A stretch of 64,000 bases of DNA from Paguma larvata (Eukaryota > Chordata > Mammalia > Carnivora > Viverridae). The number at the start of each line of letters is the position of its first letter. The first letter of the stretch is position 1. A model generated the notes under the pieces. That model saw only the letters and a list, made by a program, of their open reading frames with translations, searched no databases and had not been told where the DNA came from. Below are positions 11,911-21,814 of the stretch, in pieces. Location: assembly GCA_030068075.1 (NCBI GenBank), contig CM057839.1, forward strand, positions 50,186,960 through 50,250,959, given 5' to 3'. The translations under genes and the position numbers were made by a program.

Positions 11911-12059
11911 GATACTCCACGCCCCTAAAGACTGTGGGTAGCCACCTGTGATAGGCTGCAGTGCAGGCCTTCATCACGGCAATCGTCACGCCCGATTGTG
12001 GAATCCTTTCTCATCTATGTTTCCCACCTCAGGGCTGGCATACAGAGTCTACTGTTTAT

Positions 12060-12111
12060 TTTCTTCTTCTTCCTCCTCCTCCTCTTCCTCCTCTTCCTCC
12101 TCCTCTTCTTT
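12060..12111. repeat. (TTC/TCC)n polypyrimidine tract
   Basis: An uninterrupted run of pyrimidines made from TTC and CTC/TCC triplets, giving a spurious poly-Ser frame. Mirror-like polypyrimidine runs can form triplex DNA in principle. Confidence 0.9.
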
Positions 12112-12268
12112 AAATAAAGCTAGGAGACAAACAGAACACATTCTCCCTCACAGCCCTCAGAAGGAATCTGTCAACACCTTGATGTTGGGCTTTCAGCATC
12201 CAGAACTGTGAGAAAATAAAGGTCTATTGTTTAAACCACACAGTTTCTGGCAGTCCTGGTAGACTAAT
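12112..12268 (+). repeat. MLT1-type MaLR LTR 3' end
   Basis: Contains CACCTTGATGTTGGGCTTTC, AGAACTGTGAGAAAATAAAG, 'attgtttaaaccacacagtt' and GTAGACTAAT in the order typical of MLT1 LTR 3' ends (splice-like region, AATAAA and terminus). Confidence 0.65.
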
Positions 12269-12825
12269 GTTGAGTGGAAGCACAGAGTCAAACACTGGCT
12301 CCATGTAAGGCACAGGAAGTCGCCAGCTGCTCCTGAAGATCCTAGGAGGGAAAGTCTTCTGGAATAATCCTGCTCCCCCAGGATTATGGGTTGCTGCCCA
12401 CTAAATATTTGTGTCTGTAGGTGGTTTCAGTCATGATACATGGCTTTTGTAGAAGAGGATGGTGGAAAAGTCCACTGGAAACTCGTTTTTGCCATCATCT
12501 GATCTCAACCTGATAGTAAGTTTCCAAAAGATTTTGAAATGACATGAAAGCATTAAAGTTACTTGAACCCTCACATGACCATTTCTCACCTTCCATGGGG
12601 ATCTATACACCTACCACTATCTCTGTTACTATTTCCAGAAGGGTAGGAAGAAAAAAGGAATCAGAAGGACAGTTAAAACTAAAGCAAAGAGGCAGACAGG
12701 AAATGGGAGGGCTGTTCTTTTGCTTTGTTTGTATTTTGTCTTTCTGAATAAATACCTCACCTGTAAAATAAGAGGTTTAGATTATATGGCCTCTGATGTT
12801 TCTTCCTTGTGCTTTAAAAGGAAAT

Positions 12826-13010
12826 GGTAATTAGCATGTGTTCAGGGCTTCCTAAGCACCTGATACTGTATTATCTTACACAGTCCTTAAGTCAGCTTTA
12901 CGAGGTATTATTATTATCCCCATTTACAGAAAGATCAAGTAACTTGCCCAGGGTTACACAGCAATTCAGTGGTATCAGATGTGAATCCAGACAGGATGAT
13001 TCAGAGCCTG
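12826..13010 (+). repeat. MIR SINE
   Basis: MIR core phrases appear in order: AAGCACCTGATACTGTATTA, a 'ttacgaggtattattattatcccc' tract, CAAGTAACTTGCCCAGGGTT, ACACAGCAATTCAGTGG. It is an ancient mammal-wide SINE. Confidence 0.8.
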
Positions 13011-13819
13011 CAGTCCACAGCCTGTGTTTTGTTTCTTATCAGGTTAAGCGGGCATCCCAGAGCATCCTGACACACAGAACACAAAAAAGGATGAGTAGCC
13101 CAAGACTTGGAAATGGCCCAGGATTTGTGAGCATCTGGCACTGGGATCAATTCAAACTCGATGTTGAAACAACAGTTACCTTTACCCCCAAATTGTCTCA
13201 TCTGATGGCTGAGTTTGAATCAGGGCTATGGAGGATGTTGCTCTGTGGTTGGTATTAAAGTTTAAAAGTCACTCTGCCAGTATCCACAGGCCAATAAAGA
13301 AGGGAGGTGTATTTTAAAAATATATTTAAGTTAGCATTTGGAGTGTAGGAAAAAGCTTGGTTGCATTTCTAGAGAGCAAACCCCAGCAAAACTCAGTGAC
13401 TTAGAAATTCTAAAGAGATTTCTACAAAGTGTGCTTTCCTTACAAGGAAGAAGTGGATGCTTCTGAAGAGCTGCCTCTGTTCTCTGCTTGGAGGAGCACT
13501 TGCTGCAAACTTCCCTGGAAGGTTTATCCGAAGGAGTGAGCCTCTTGAAGGAAAAACAATAGGCCCTGGGCTTTTTTTTTTTTTTTTTTTAATAGTTAAA
13601 ATGTTAAAAAAAATAATAACCCTTCTCCCCATCCATCCTTAGAATTACACTCTCCAGCGAAGTCTAGTTCCCTTTCCTGGTAGATATAATCCTAATTAAA
13701 AATAAATTACATGCTGTATAGAACTTGAAATGGAAAAGATAATCCTATTACATGTGAGAATATATCCTGATTTTCTTTCCCGCTAAACTGTGGGAGATAT
13801 CAGATCAGGCTGAGCCCCC

Positions 13820-15330
13820 CATTGTCGCCGCTTTGAAAACTTTCCTAGAGCTCTAATCCGTCACGTGACGCCCGTGTCAATCTCGGGGTCTGCACGCGAG
13901 TTTCACAAAGCAGGCATTAGGCTCGGCAACAGAAACCCAGCTTTGCGGAGCCCGCAACATTTGCATTCCGAGAAAACGCCGGCCATTGTAGGGCTGTGTT
14001 TGTTCTCAGGATTGCGAGACTGTTGCCGGCGAAGTTGCTAAAACCCAGAGAAAGGGGCTCCTTTGAACCTGCTCGGGCCTTTGGTATGATAACAAGTCGA
14101 TGTGAGCTGCTTTTGTGGGGCGGGATCGGCGCTGGGGGAGGGCGAGCTCCCCTGCCTTCCCCCCTTCCGACTCCTCCGGCCCCCCCACCACGGACATTTT
14201 GTTTCCCCCGGGAGTTGCTGCAGGCGCCGATGCATTATTTTAAATCGTATTTCAATAATCTGGAAGCTGCAGGAGGCAGGGCCGGGAGCTCGTTCTGCTC
14301 GCGTGCCTTCACACCTCTACTGCCGGCTCGGAAGGCAGGGTTCGCCGCTCGCCTCCTGCGGCTCCCAGCCCCGGGCTCTGCGCCCCACGCTTCCTGGCGC
14401 CGCCGCTGGCCGGTCACTTCCGAGCGGCCGAGTCGCTAGCCCAGGATAAAATGCTTTGGACCTGCTACTAGCCGCCCACACCCCTCCTACCGCCTCCTGG
14501 TTTATGCCTGTTCTGCCACTCCCCTCCCCCTGCCCCCAGCACGCCTTCCCGTGTTTCAGTCATGAGAATGAGCAAGATGACGCGAAGCGCTTTGAGTAAA
14601 AATATTAGGGAGTTGGGATTCTCCAGCCGAGCAAAATTGAAACAAATTTAAACAGCGCGCGGCTGGGGTCCTGTGGTCCGACCCAGAACGGAGAGGCTCG
14701 GGGCCACAGGGGGCTCAGGCGTGGGGTCCTGTTCCCAGTCACACGCGACCGTGCTCTAGGCAACTGTCTGCTAACGAAAACAGCTGAAAACATCCTTTCT
14801 CTGCTATTCCGTCCCCAGTGCCGTCACCCTCTCCTCCCCTAACCTCTCCCTGGGTTCTTGGCTTTGCAGCCGCTGCACCGCGCCTACCTGACCTCTAGGG
14901 GTTACACTAATGGCACCCGGAGGCCGTTGTCCGACTACGGAGTTCTAAATCTGTTCGAGTCTGGACTGACCCCGGAAAGGGGGAGGGGGAAGGACACGAC
15001 CCTGTAAACACTAAAGATCACTAGCAGGCCCCAGGCCGGGGTGGGAGGGCTGCGGGGCTCGGAAAGAAGACAGAAAGTTCTTTTGCTACGCATACCCGCC
15101 GAGAAAGGTCTCTTGGGCAGGATAAGAGAGAGAGCAAGCTATTAATTGGCAGCTGGGAGGGGGAAAAAAGTGGAAGGGAAGGCTTGGGAATTGAGCTCCT
15201 GCAGGGGGCGTCGCCCTTTCCTCGTCCCCGCGCGGCTGCAGTTGCCTGGCATCAATGCTTTTAGCAATACCAGGGCAGCAAGGTGAAAGAGCCGGGGAAA
15301 GGAACCCAGAGGCACAACGGCTCTGAGGAC
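13820..15330. promoter_or_regulatory. CpG-rich block about 2-3.5 kb upstream of PCDH8
   Basis: CpG dinucleotides are frequent from about 13825 to 15300 (for example GACGCCCGTG, GGCGCCGCCGCTGGCCGG at 14396-14413, GAGCGGCCGAGTCGC), and there are no recognisable transposons. It is separated from the promoter-proximal and exon 1 CpG-rich DNA (17040 onward) by less GC-rich sequence. It could be an upstream or alternative promoter, or a developmental enhancer. Long GC-driven frames on both strands (for example 13996-14439, which begins with GTG) show no domain and are not called as genes. Confidence 0.45.
13859..13870. promoter_or_regulatory. Perfect 12-bp palindromic E-box CGTCACGTGACG
   Basis: The sequence equals its own reverse complement and carries the CACGTG core in the GTCACGTGAC context preferred by USF and MiT/TFE bHLH-zip factors. 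It sits at the left edge of the CpG-rich block. Occupancy is not known. Confidence 0.4.
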
Positions 15331-17040
15331 GCCCCCAACCATCCACCGCGTCGCCCACTTCTCAATCTCATAAGTGGTTTATTTATTGATCTCTGGGGCT
15401 GTGTGTGTGTGTGTGTGCAGGTGTGTGTGTGTGTTTTGTTTGTTAGTTTTATTTTTTGCTCTTTGGCAATTCCAGGTCTTCTACTTCATTCTCCTGCACC
15501 CTCACTGCACCCCCATCTACCTGCTTGGTCTCCCTTCGGAGGGGGAGTGGAGGAGGGGAACTCCTGAACGTCTTCTGAAAAGACCCCAGGACATATTCAA
15601 ACTCGGGTTTGAGGGAAAGGAAAACACAGATTGGATGCTGACAGCAGGAATAAAATCTGGATTCAGAAGAACATTTACTAAATGCAGTCCGCTTATCAAA
15701 TCCATCGCCTTTAAAAAAAAATTCTTGCTCTGCGTGGCTTTTGTTTTTACCTCTCCTCCTTCATGTGTATTTGCATAACCTGTTCAATAAAGCTCTTCAA
15801 TATGAATTCGGCTTGCTCCTGCCTGGAGCTCCATCTCCCTGGTTTTCACTGATTCTGGGGATGAGGAGAATACCTGTGGGGGGCAGGGCAGAGCCTGGCT
15901 GGTCCCAGAACCGCCCAGCCCAGGGTTTGGCAATACCAAAGCTCCACACGATTGTAGGCAGATGGTTAAGTTCCCCCAGGTTAGTGCCAGGTTTCAACCT
16001 CATGCTGTGATTTTGTTCTTCTGGAACGGGATGAGTGTTGCTTCTCGGAGCAGCCCTATTAGAACAGAAAGAAAATCCTCTAAATAGGCGGAACAAGGCA
16101 TCAGGAGGGAAAGTTCTCTAAATGCACTTTAATACCAGCCGGGTATTGTGTGGAATTCAGCGCCCATCACCGTTTAGCTGGAGAGTTATGGCAGTGATTG
16201 GGGATGAATAGAGGAACATAATGGATACATGTGGCGTTTGCTCATTATATTCAAGTTAGCCCAACTCGCAGTGGAAACTGTTCAACTTTCTCTCCCCTTA
16301 GCTTGTCACAGTGAAATAATACAGACATTGGGGCCTCCAATGGGATCGCATGCCACGCCATTCTATTTCCACTGCTAACGAGGGCTTCATAAGCCTTTGA
16401 TACAGTCTGATCTTTGAAACCTTTCCAAATCTCCTCAAGCTTATGCTAAATCCTATTTGGAACTTTTTTTTTCCTGGCCTGCTAGCGCCCAGGGCTTAAG
16501 AAAGCCATTTGGACAGTGACATGCATACTAACACATCGCAGAGCTCTTTTCTGAAAGGGAAGTAGCAGCCCTGATCGCCGTGGCTCACACGAGTAAAACA
16601 CAATTGCGTACACAAATTTGAATAAAATCAATTCTCTCTTGTCCTTAGGACTCCTAAATCGAGAGACTTTATCTGAGAGCCGTGGGAAGCTAGGAGACAA
16701 GGCTAGCGAAACCTCACTGAGCTGAGCAAGTCGGTAGAGAGAGAGGAAAGAGGTTTGGAAACCTAAATGCAAAACGCAAAAAGTGGGTGGGGGGTCCCGA
16801 ACCACTACCGCGAAATCCAAGCTTGTTTGTTCTTCTTTCAAGCAGCAGGCGCTGGACAGGCACAATTAACAAAACCATCCACTCCTTTTACTCCCGGCGA
16901 CCTGTGCCAACTCCTCTGTATTCAGGGCGCTGACAGGAAAGGAAAAAAGGCGAAAGGAGTTAAAGAAACAAAGAAAAGATTCCCTAATTTTCCTTTCTTG
17001 TTTTCCTCTCTAAGCCTTTCCACATTAAAGGGATTGTCAG
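15331..17040. other. PCDH8 upstream region, no genes recognised
   Basis: Holds a (GT)n microsatellite at 15400-15434 and otherwise unique sequence without recognisable SINE or LINE copies. An AATAAA lies at 15786-15791, but no transcript unit can be inferred. It probably contains PCDH8 cis-regulatory DNA, judged only by position and absence of young repeats. Confidence 0.45.
15400..15434. repeat. (GT)n microsatellite
   Basis: Two GT runs are interrupted by GCAG. It is a potential length polymorphism upstream of PCDH8. Confidence 0.9.
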
Positions 17041-17070
17041 AGGCTGGCGTAGGAGCGGCGCAAGGGCGAA

Positions 17071-17145
17071 GCTACCATTGGCTGCCCGCCTCTGGTTATT
17101 TGCATATCGGCTGCTATAAAAGCGGAGGCGGAGCGCGGCGGCGCA
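17071..17145 (+). promoter_or_regulatory. PCDH8: PCDH8 core promoter: CCAAT, octamer and TATA-like box
   Basis: Three motifs stand in tight order ahead of the gene: an inverted CCAAT box (ATTGG, 17077-17081), a perfect octamer ATTTGCAT (17098-17105, the reverse of ATGCAAAT, a POU/Oct site) and a TATA-like CTATAAAAGC (17114-17123). Initiation is expected about 25-30 bases beyond the TATA box, near 17143-17150 in a GC-rich stretch. The start site is predicted from spacing only. A POU site this close to the TATA box would suit a gene expressed in neural and paraxial mesoderm tissue, but that link is inference. Confidence 0.7.
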
Positions 17146-17363
17146 GCTCCAGCAAGCAGAAGGCAGGGAGAGTTGTGTAGTGTGGGCTGGTCTGAGCGTC
17201 CTCAGAGCCCGCCAGAACCTCGAGCTGCAGCCCGCAGATCTCCCGCACTGGGCTCGCAAACAGCGTGCTCCGAGGAACCTGGGACTCACGCCCGGACCTA
17301 CACCTGCAAACCAGAGAGGAATTGCTTCCTCAGCCCTTTGGAACAGCACTCGGGGCTAGCGGC
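17146..17363 (+). other. PCDH8: PCDH8 5' untranslated region (predicted)
   Basis: It runs from the predicted transcription start to the initiator ATG. It contains no ATG in any frame, so there are no upstream open reading frames. The main frame stays open upstream to 17265, but only through a GTG, so ATG 17364 is the first possible standard start. The exact 5' end is uncertain by tens of bases. Confidence 0.6.
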
Positions 17364-19994
17364 ATGAGTCCGGTGAGGCGCGGGGGCAGCCCCTGCCTTT
17401 TCCCTTTACAGCTCTTCAGCCTCTGTTGGGTGCTCTCAGTGGCCCAGAGCAAGACAGTGCGATACAGCACCTTCGAGGAGGACGCCCCTGGCACGGTCAT
17501 CGGGACCCTGGCTGAGGACCTGCACATGAAAGTATCCGGAGACACAAGCTTCCGCCTGATGAAGCAGTTCAACAATTCACTGCTCCGAGTGCGCGAGGGT
17601 GACGGGCAGCTGACCGTCGGGGACGCGGGCCTGGACCGCGAGCGGCTGTGCGGCCAGGCGCCCCAGTGCGTGCTGGCCTTCGACGTGGTCAGCTTCTCGC
17701 AGGAGCAGTTCCGGCTGGTACACGTGGAGGTGGAGGTGAGGGACATCAATGATCACGCGCCGCGCTTTCCCCGGGCCCAGATCCCCGTGGAGGTGTCCGA
17801 GGGCGCGGCTGTGGGCACGCGCATCCCCCTGGAGGTGCCGGTGGACGAGGATGTGGGAGCCAACGGGCTGCAGAGCGTGCGCCTGGCCGAGCCTCACAGC
17901 CCCTTCCGCGTGGAGCTGCAGACGCGCGCGGACGGCGCCCAGTGCGCGGACCTGGTGCTGCTGCAGGAGCTGGACCGCGAGAGCCAGGCCGCCTACAGCC
18001 TGGAGCTAGTGGCCCAGGACGGCGGCCGCCCGCCGCGCTCCGCCACTGCCGCCCTCAGCGTGCGAGTGCTGGACGCCAACGACCACAGCCCGGCCTTCCC
18101 GCAGGGCGCCGTGGCCGAGGTGGAGCTGGCGGAGGACGCGCCCGTGGGCTCCCTGCTGCTGGACCTGGATGCAGCCGACCCCGACGAGGGTCCCAACGGC
18201 GACGTGGTGTTTGCCTTCGGTGCCCGCACCCCACCCGAGGCACGCCGCCTCTTCCGCCTGGACCCGCGCTCGGGCCGCCTCACTCTGGCAGGACCCGTGG
18301 ACTACGAGCGCCAGGACACCTATGAGCTAGACGTGCGGGCCCAAGACCGCGGTCCCGGGCCCCGGGCTTCCACCTGCAAAGTCATCGTGCGCATCCGCGA
18401 CGTCAATGACAACGCGCCGGACATCACCATCACCCCGCTAGCCGCCCCGGGCGCGCCTGCCGCCTCTCCCTTCGCCGCTGCCGCCGCCGTCGCCGCTCTC
18501 GGGGGTGCGGATGCGACCTCCCCGACTGGGCCCGGGACGCCAGACGCCAGCGCCATCTCGCTAGTGCCAGAGGGGGCGGCGCGCGAGAGCCTGGTGGCGC
18601 TGGTCAGCACCTCGGACAGAGACTCGGGCGCCAATGGGCAGGTGCGCTGCGCCCTCTACGGGCACGAGCACTTCCGACTGCAGCCGGCCTACGCGGGCAG
18701 CTACCTGGTGGTGACCGCGGCGTCCCTGGACCGCGAGCGCATCGCTGAGTACAACCTGACGCTGGTAGCCGAGGACAGAGGCGCGCCCCCGCTACGCACC
18801 GTGCGGCCTTACACGGTGCGCGTGAGCGACGAGAACGACAACGCGCCACTCTTCACACGACCGGTCTACGAGGTGTCCGTACGTGAGAACAACCCTCCCG
18901 GGGCCTACTTGGCCACAGTGGCTGCCCGGGACCCGGACCTGGGCCGCAACGGCCAGGTCACCTACCGGCTGCTGGAGGCTGAAGTAGGCCGTGCCGGGGG
19001 CTCGGTGTCCACCTATGTGTCGGTGGACCCAGCTACCGGGGCCATCTACGCGCTGCGAAGCTTCGACTATGAGACGCTACGCCAACTTGACGTGCGCATC
19101 CAGGCGAGCGACGGTGGCTCCCCTCAGCTCTCCAGCAGTGCCCTGGTGCAAGTGAGGGTACTGGACCAGAACGACCACGCACCCGTCCTGGTGCACCCGG
19201 CACCGGCCAACGGGACCCTGGAAGTGGCGGTCCCCGGGCGCACGGCAAGGGACACGGCAGTGGCGCGCGTGCAAGCCCGGGACGCGGACGATGGTGCCAA
19301 CGGGGAGCTGTCATTCGAGCTGTTGCAGCAGGAACCACGAGAAGCCTTCGCCATCGGCCGCCGCACGGGGGAGATCGTGCTCACACGCGACCTCTCGCAG
19401 GAGCCGCCGGGCCGCGTGTTCCGGGCTCTGTTGGTCATATCCGACGGCGGCCGCCCCCCTCTCTCCACCACTGCCACTGTCAGCTTCGTGGTGACAGCAG
19501 GTGATGGGCGCGGGCTGGTGGCGCCCGCCAGTGCAGGGAGCCCGGAGCGCTCTCGCCCGCCCGGCTCGCGTCTCGCGGCGTCGGGGCCGGCGCTGCAATG
19601 GGACACGCCGCTGATCGTCATCATCGTGTTGGCCGGAAGCTGCACGCTGCTGCTGGCCGCCATCATCGCCATCGCCACCACCTGCAACCGCCGCAAGAAG
19701 GAGGTGCGCAAAGGGGGGGCCCGCCGGGAAGAGCGGCCCGGGGCGGCGGGCGGCGGAGCCTCGGCTCCCGGCTCCCCGGAGGAGGCTGCCCGGGGAGCCG
19801 GGCCCAGGCCCAACATGTTCGACGTGCTCACCTTCCCTGGCAGCGGCAAAGCGCCCTTTGGCAGCCCCGCGGCCGACCCGCCCCCGCCCGCGGTCGCAGC
19901 GGCCGAAGTGCCGGGCTCGGAGGGCGGCAGCGCCACCGGGGAAAGCTCCTGTCACTTCGAGGGGCAGCAGCGGCTCCGCGGCGCGCACGCCGAG
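17364..19994 (+). CDS. PCDH8: PCDH8 coding exon 1: ectodomain, TM and first part of tail
   Basis: 877 codons, ending GCC GAG before donor GTGAGG (19995). As in most delta protocadherins, one large exon encodes the entire ectodomain. It covers signal peptide 1-29, EC1 about 30-135, EC2 136-245, EC3 246-354, an Ala/Pro/Gly-rich linker about 354-392, EC4 393-497, EC5 498-608, EC6 about 612-720 and TM 749-771. Each calcium-binding repeat shows the expected acidic motifs ([12 protein letters not shown], DxND). N-glycosylation sequons include NNS in EC1, NLT in EC4 and NGT at the start of EC6. The exon is strongly GC-rich, and this produces long spurious frames on both strands (for example minus 19124-19936). 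Confidence 0.96.
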
Positions 19995-21227
19995 GTGAGG
20001 CCTTCCTTCGGCTGGGCGCCCCTCTCCGTGCTCCGCGGACAGGCTGGGGGAAGGGACAGGAGGGGTCTGGGTGTGCTTGCGCGGGAGAGGCCTAACCTGT
20101 CACACTTGTTTTTGTTTGTTTGTTTGTTTCTTGTCCAATCCTCACCGCTCCCTCCCGTCCCGCTACTCCCATTCCCTGCGGCAGCCCTATGGTGCCTCCC
20201 CCGGCTTCGGAAAGGAGCCGGCGCCCCCTGTGGCAGTCTGGAAAGGACACTCTTTCAACACCATCTCCGGCCGAGAAGCTGAGAAGTTCAGCGGCAAAGA
20301 CAGCGGCAAAGGGGACAGTGATTTCAACGACAGCGATTCCGACATCAGCGGGGACGCACTGAAAAAAGATCTCATCAACCACATGCAGAGTGGTGAGGAC
20401 TTTTCTTTCCTGCCAAGTTCAGCGTTCCTTCTCTCCCCACCCCCTTCTGCTCTCCTCTCTGTCTCCGCTCCTAGGCCCCCCTCCTCCTTCCCCCACTGTT
20501 TTCAGTCCTTGAGGATTGGGACCCCAGCCTTCCCCAGACAGAGGAATTTCAAAATGCCCTGTCGAAGCAGCTCCACCTGTTAGTCGGAGGCAGGGGTGAA
20601 ACTAGCTACCTGAGGAGGGGAATTCTGCTTATCAGGTTTTTAATTTGCTTCCAGCCAAAAATGCTGAGCCAACTTCCTATTCAGGTGGCTTTATAGGAAG
20701 CAGGATTTCTTTCAAACCTTGAATCACCGCGTTCACCATCATACTCTTCTTTTCAGCCGCCCTGACCCTGTCTGACATCCAGAAGACGGAGGCGTAGCTG
20801 TGTGCAATCTCAGTAATAATCATCACGCTCTCTCCCTTTCTCTTTTCTGTTAGGACTGTGGGCGTGCACCGCTGAGTGTAAGATCCTGGGCCACTCTGAC
20901 CGCTGCTGGAGCCCGTCATGCGGAGGGCCCAACACCCATCCCCCGCCTCACCCACCGGCCCAGATGTCTACCTTCTGTAAGAGCACGTCCCTCCCTCGGG
21001 ATCCTCTGCGCAGGGACAATTACTACCAGGCCCAGCTGCCCAAGACAGTGGGGCTGCAGAGCGTCTATGAGAAAGTGCTACACAGGGACTATGACAGGAC
21101 AGTCACTCTGCTCTCCCCTCCCCGGCCGGGGAGGCTCCCAGACTTGCAGGAGATCGGGGTACCCCTCTATCAGTCCTCCCCTGGCAGGTACCTGTCCCCA
21201 AAAAAGGAAGCCAATGAAAATGTGTAA
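17364..21227 (+). CDS. PCDH8: Protocadherin-8 (PCDH8), three coding exons, 1070 aa
   Basis: This is a single-pass delta2-type protocadherin, a calcium-dependent homophilic adhesion protein of neurons and paraxial mesoderm. The rat form (arcadlin) is known as an activity-induced synaptic protein that promotes N-cadherin endocytosis. The coding join is 17364-19994, 20185-20392, 20854-21227, or 3213 bases including TAA, giving 1070 residues. As I recall, this is the same length as human PCDH8. Introns 1 and 2 are GT-AG, in phase 0 and phase 1. The protein has a signal peptide (about 1-29) and six cadherin repeats. Linker motifs of the DxNDxxP type start at Asp127, 237, 346, 489 and 601. A hydrophobic helix spans about 749-771, followed by a basic stop-transfer NRRKKEVRK and a tail of about 300 residues. 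ATG 17364 is the first ATG, with G at -3. No frameshift or stop interrupts it. I recognised it from sequence memory, and the identity is very secure. Confidence 0.97.
19704..19709 (+). promoter_or_regulatory. PCDH8: Candidate alternative 5' splice site in exon 1
   Basis: GAG|GTGCGC at the codon-780 boundary is a weak but usable donor in phase 0, the same phase as the main donor. Splicing from here to 20185 would drop 19704-19994, exactly 291 bases or residues 781-877, giving 973 residues. That agrees with a shorter human PCDH8 isoform length that I recall. Its use in this species is inferred. Confidence 0.55.
20185..20392 (+). CDS. PCDH8: PCDH8 coding exon 2: cytoplasmic tail
   Basis: Acceptor CTGCGGCAG precedes CCC TAT GGT (20185). 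The exon ends with a single G of a split Gly codon before donor GTGAGG (20393). Its 208 bases encode about residues 878-947, including the acidic/serine-rich segment [16 protein letters not shown] that is shared by delta protocadherin tails. Intron 1 is short (190 bases) with a T/G-rich (TTTG)n tract at about 20109-20130. Confidence 0.93.
20854..21227 (+). CDS. PCDH8: PCDH8 coding exon 3: C-terminal tail and stop
   Basis: A pyrimidine-rich acceptor ending TTTTCTGTTAG precedes GA (20854), which completes the Gly codon begun in exon 2. The frame then reads [18 protein letters not shown] and continues to the final residues ANENV-like 'EANENV' before TAA (21225-21227). It encodes the cysteine-containing and tyrosine-rich end of the tail (about residues 948-1070). 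Intron 2 spans 461 bases. Confidence 0.94.
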
Positions 21228-21557
21228 TCTCATGCTGCATGTCTTCACAACATATACAGGTCACTCTGAGAAGCCCCTAAGTTATTGACAGGTTTCAGTG
21301 TTGTATATATAAATATGCAAGATGTGCCTTAAAATGAAGTCGTTGGAAGCTATTTCCAATCACATTGGTACTGTTTGGTATTTGCAAACAAAAATGTAGT
21401 TAATGTAATTTTTATGAAATGTGTGCAGTATTTAATTTTTCTTATCATGCTATTGACTTTAATTTCACTTGCAGCTTGCCATTTTCTTAGTGTTTTTAAC
21501 CTGTACATTGTGTAATGTAATGTTTGTATATAATGAAATTTTGTTATATTTTTATAT

Positions 21558-21563
21558 AATAAA
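21558..21563 (+). terminator. PCDH8: PCDH8 proximal polyadenylation signal AATAAA
   Basis: A perfect AATAAA about 330 bases past the stop codon. Its use would give a short 3' UTR. Confidence 0.6.
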
Positions 21564-21783
21564 AGCTAAAGTGGAAGTTATTGCCAAAGGAACTGTCTGT
21601 AAGACAAAAAAAAAGTGGGAATTACTTAATGGAAATTTACCTTTCACCTGAAACAACCTAGTGTTTGAGAATTTTTGCCTTGCCAAGTATACCTTGTATA
21701 TCTTGAGTCTGTGGTAGATTTCAAGTTCAATGTTATTTAATTACATTTGGTTTTCTGTAAACCGTGTCACTTATAAGCACAGT

Positions 21784-21789
21784 AATAAA
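21784..21789 (+). terminator. PCDH8: PCDH8 distal polyadenylation signal AATAAA
   Basis: A perfect AATAAA is followed by a GT-rich downstream element (TTTGTCATGTGTTTG, 21793-21807), the classical arrangement for cleavage. It is probably the main 3' end. Confidence 0.7.
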
Positions 21790-21814
21790 GGATTTGTCAT
21801 GTGTTTGAAGAATC

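Larger units (their letters stand above)
21228..21810 (+). other. PCDH8: PCDH8 3' untranslated region (predicted)
   Basis: AT-rich sequence follows the stop, with many TTTTTAT, TGTAAT and ATTTA-like segments typical of unstable, regulated messages. Two polyadenylation signals lie in it. The end at about 21805-21810 is set by the second signal and is approximate. Confidence 0.7.

Noticed and set aside
12059..12111. Poly-serine protein segment
   Set aside because: It is a translation of a TTC/TCC microsatellite.
13996..14439. 147-codon frame in the CpG-rich block upstream of PCDH8
   Set aside because: It begins with GTG rather than ATG, is rich in Pro/Ala/Arg as expected from GC-rich DNA, overlaps other long frames in all directions and shows no domain.
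15786..15791. AATAAA upstream of PCDH8 as the end of another gene
   Set aside because: No exon, coding frame or GT-rich downstream element could be connected to it. A chance AATAAA is common in AT-rich DNA.
17265..17363. N-terminal extension of the PCDH8 frame by 33 codons
   Set aside because: The extension starts at a GTG and contains no ATG. The conserved protein starts at ATG 17364, followed by a good signal peptide.
19124..19936. 270-codon minus-strand frame antisense to PCDH8
   Set aside because: It is a shadow of GC-rich coding DNA on the other strand, with Arg/Pro/Ala/Ser-rich composition and no domain.
19995..20282. Read-through of PCDH8 exon 1 into the intron (as a 1005-codon frame)
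   Set aside because: A strong GTGAGG donor at 19995 and the acceptor before 20185 join conserved protein sequence. The read-through part is intronic.
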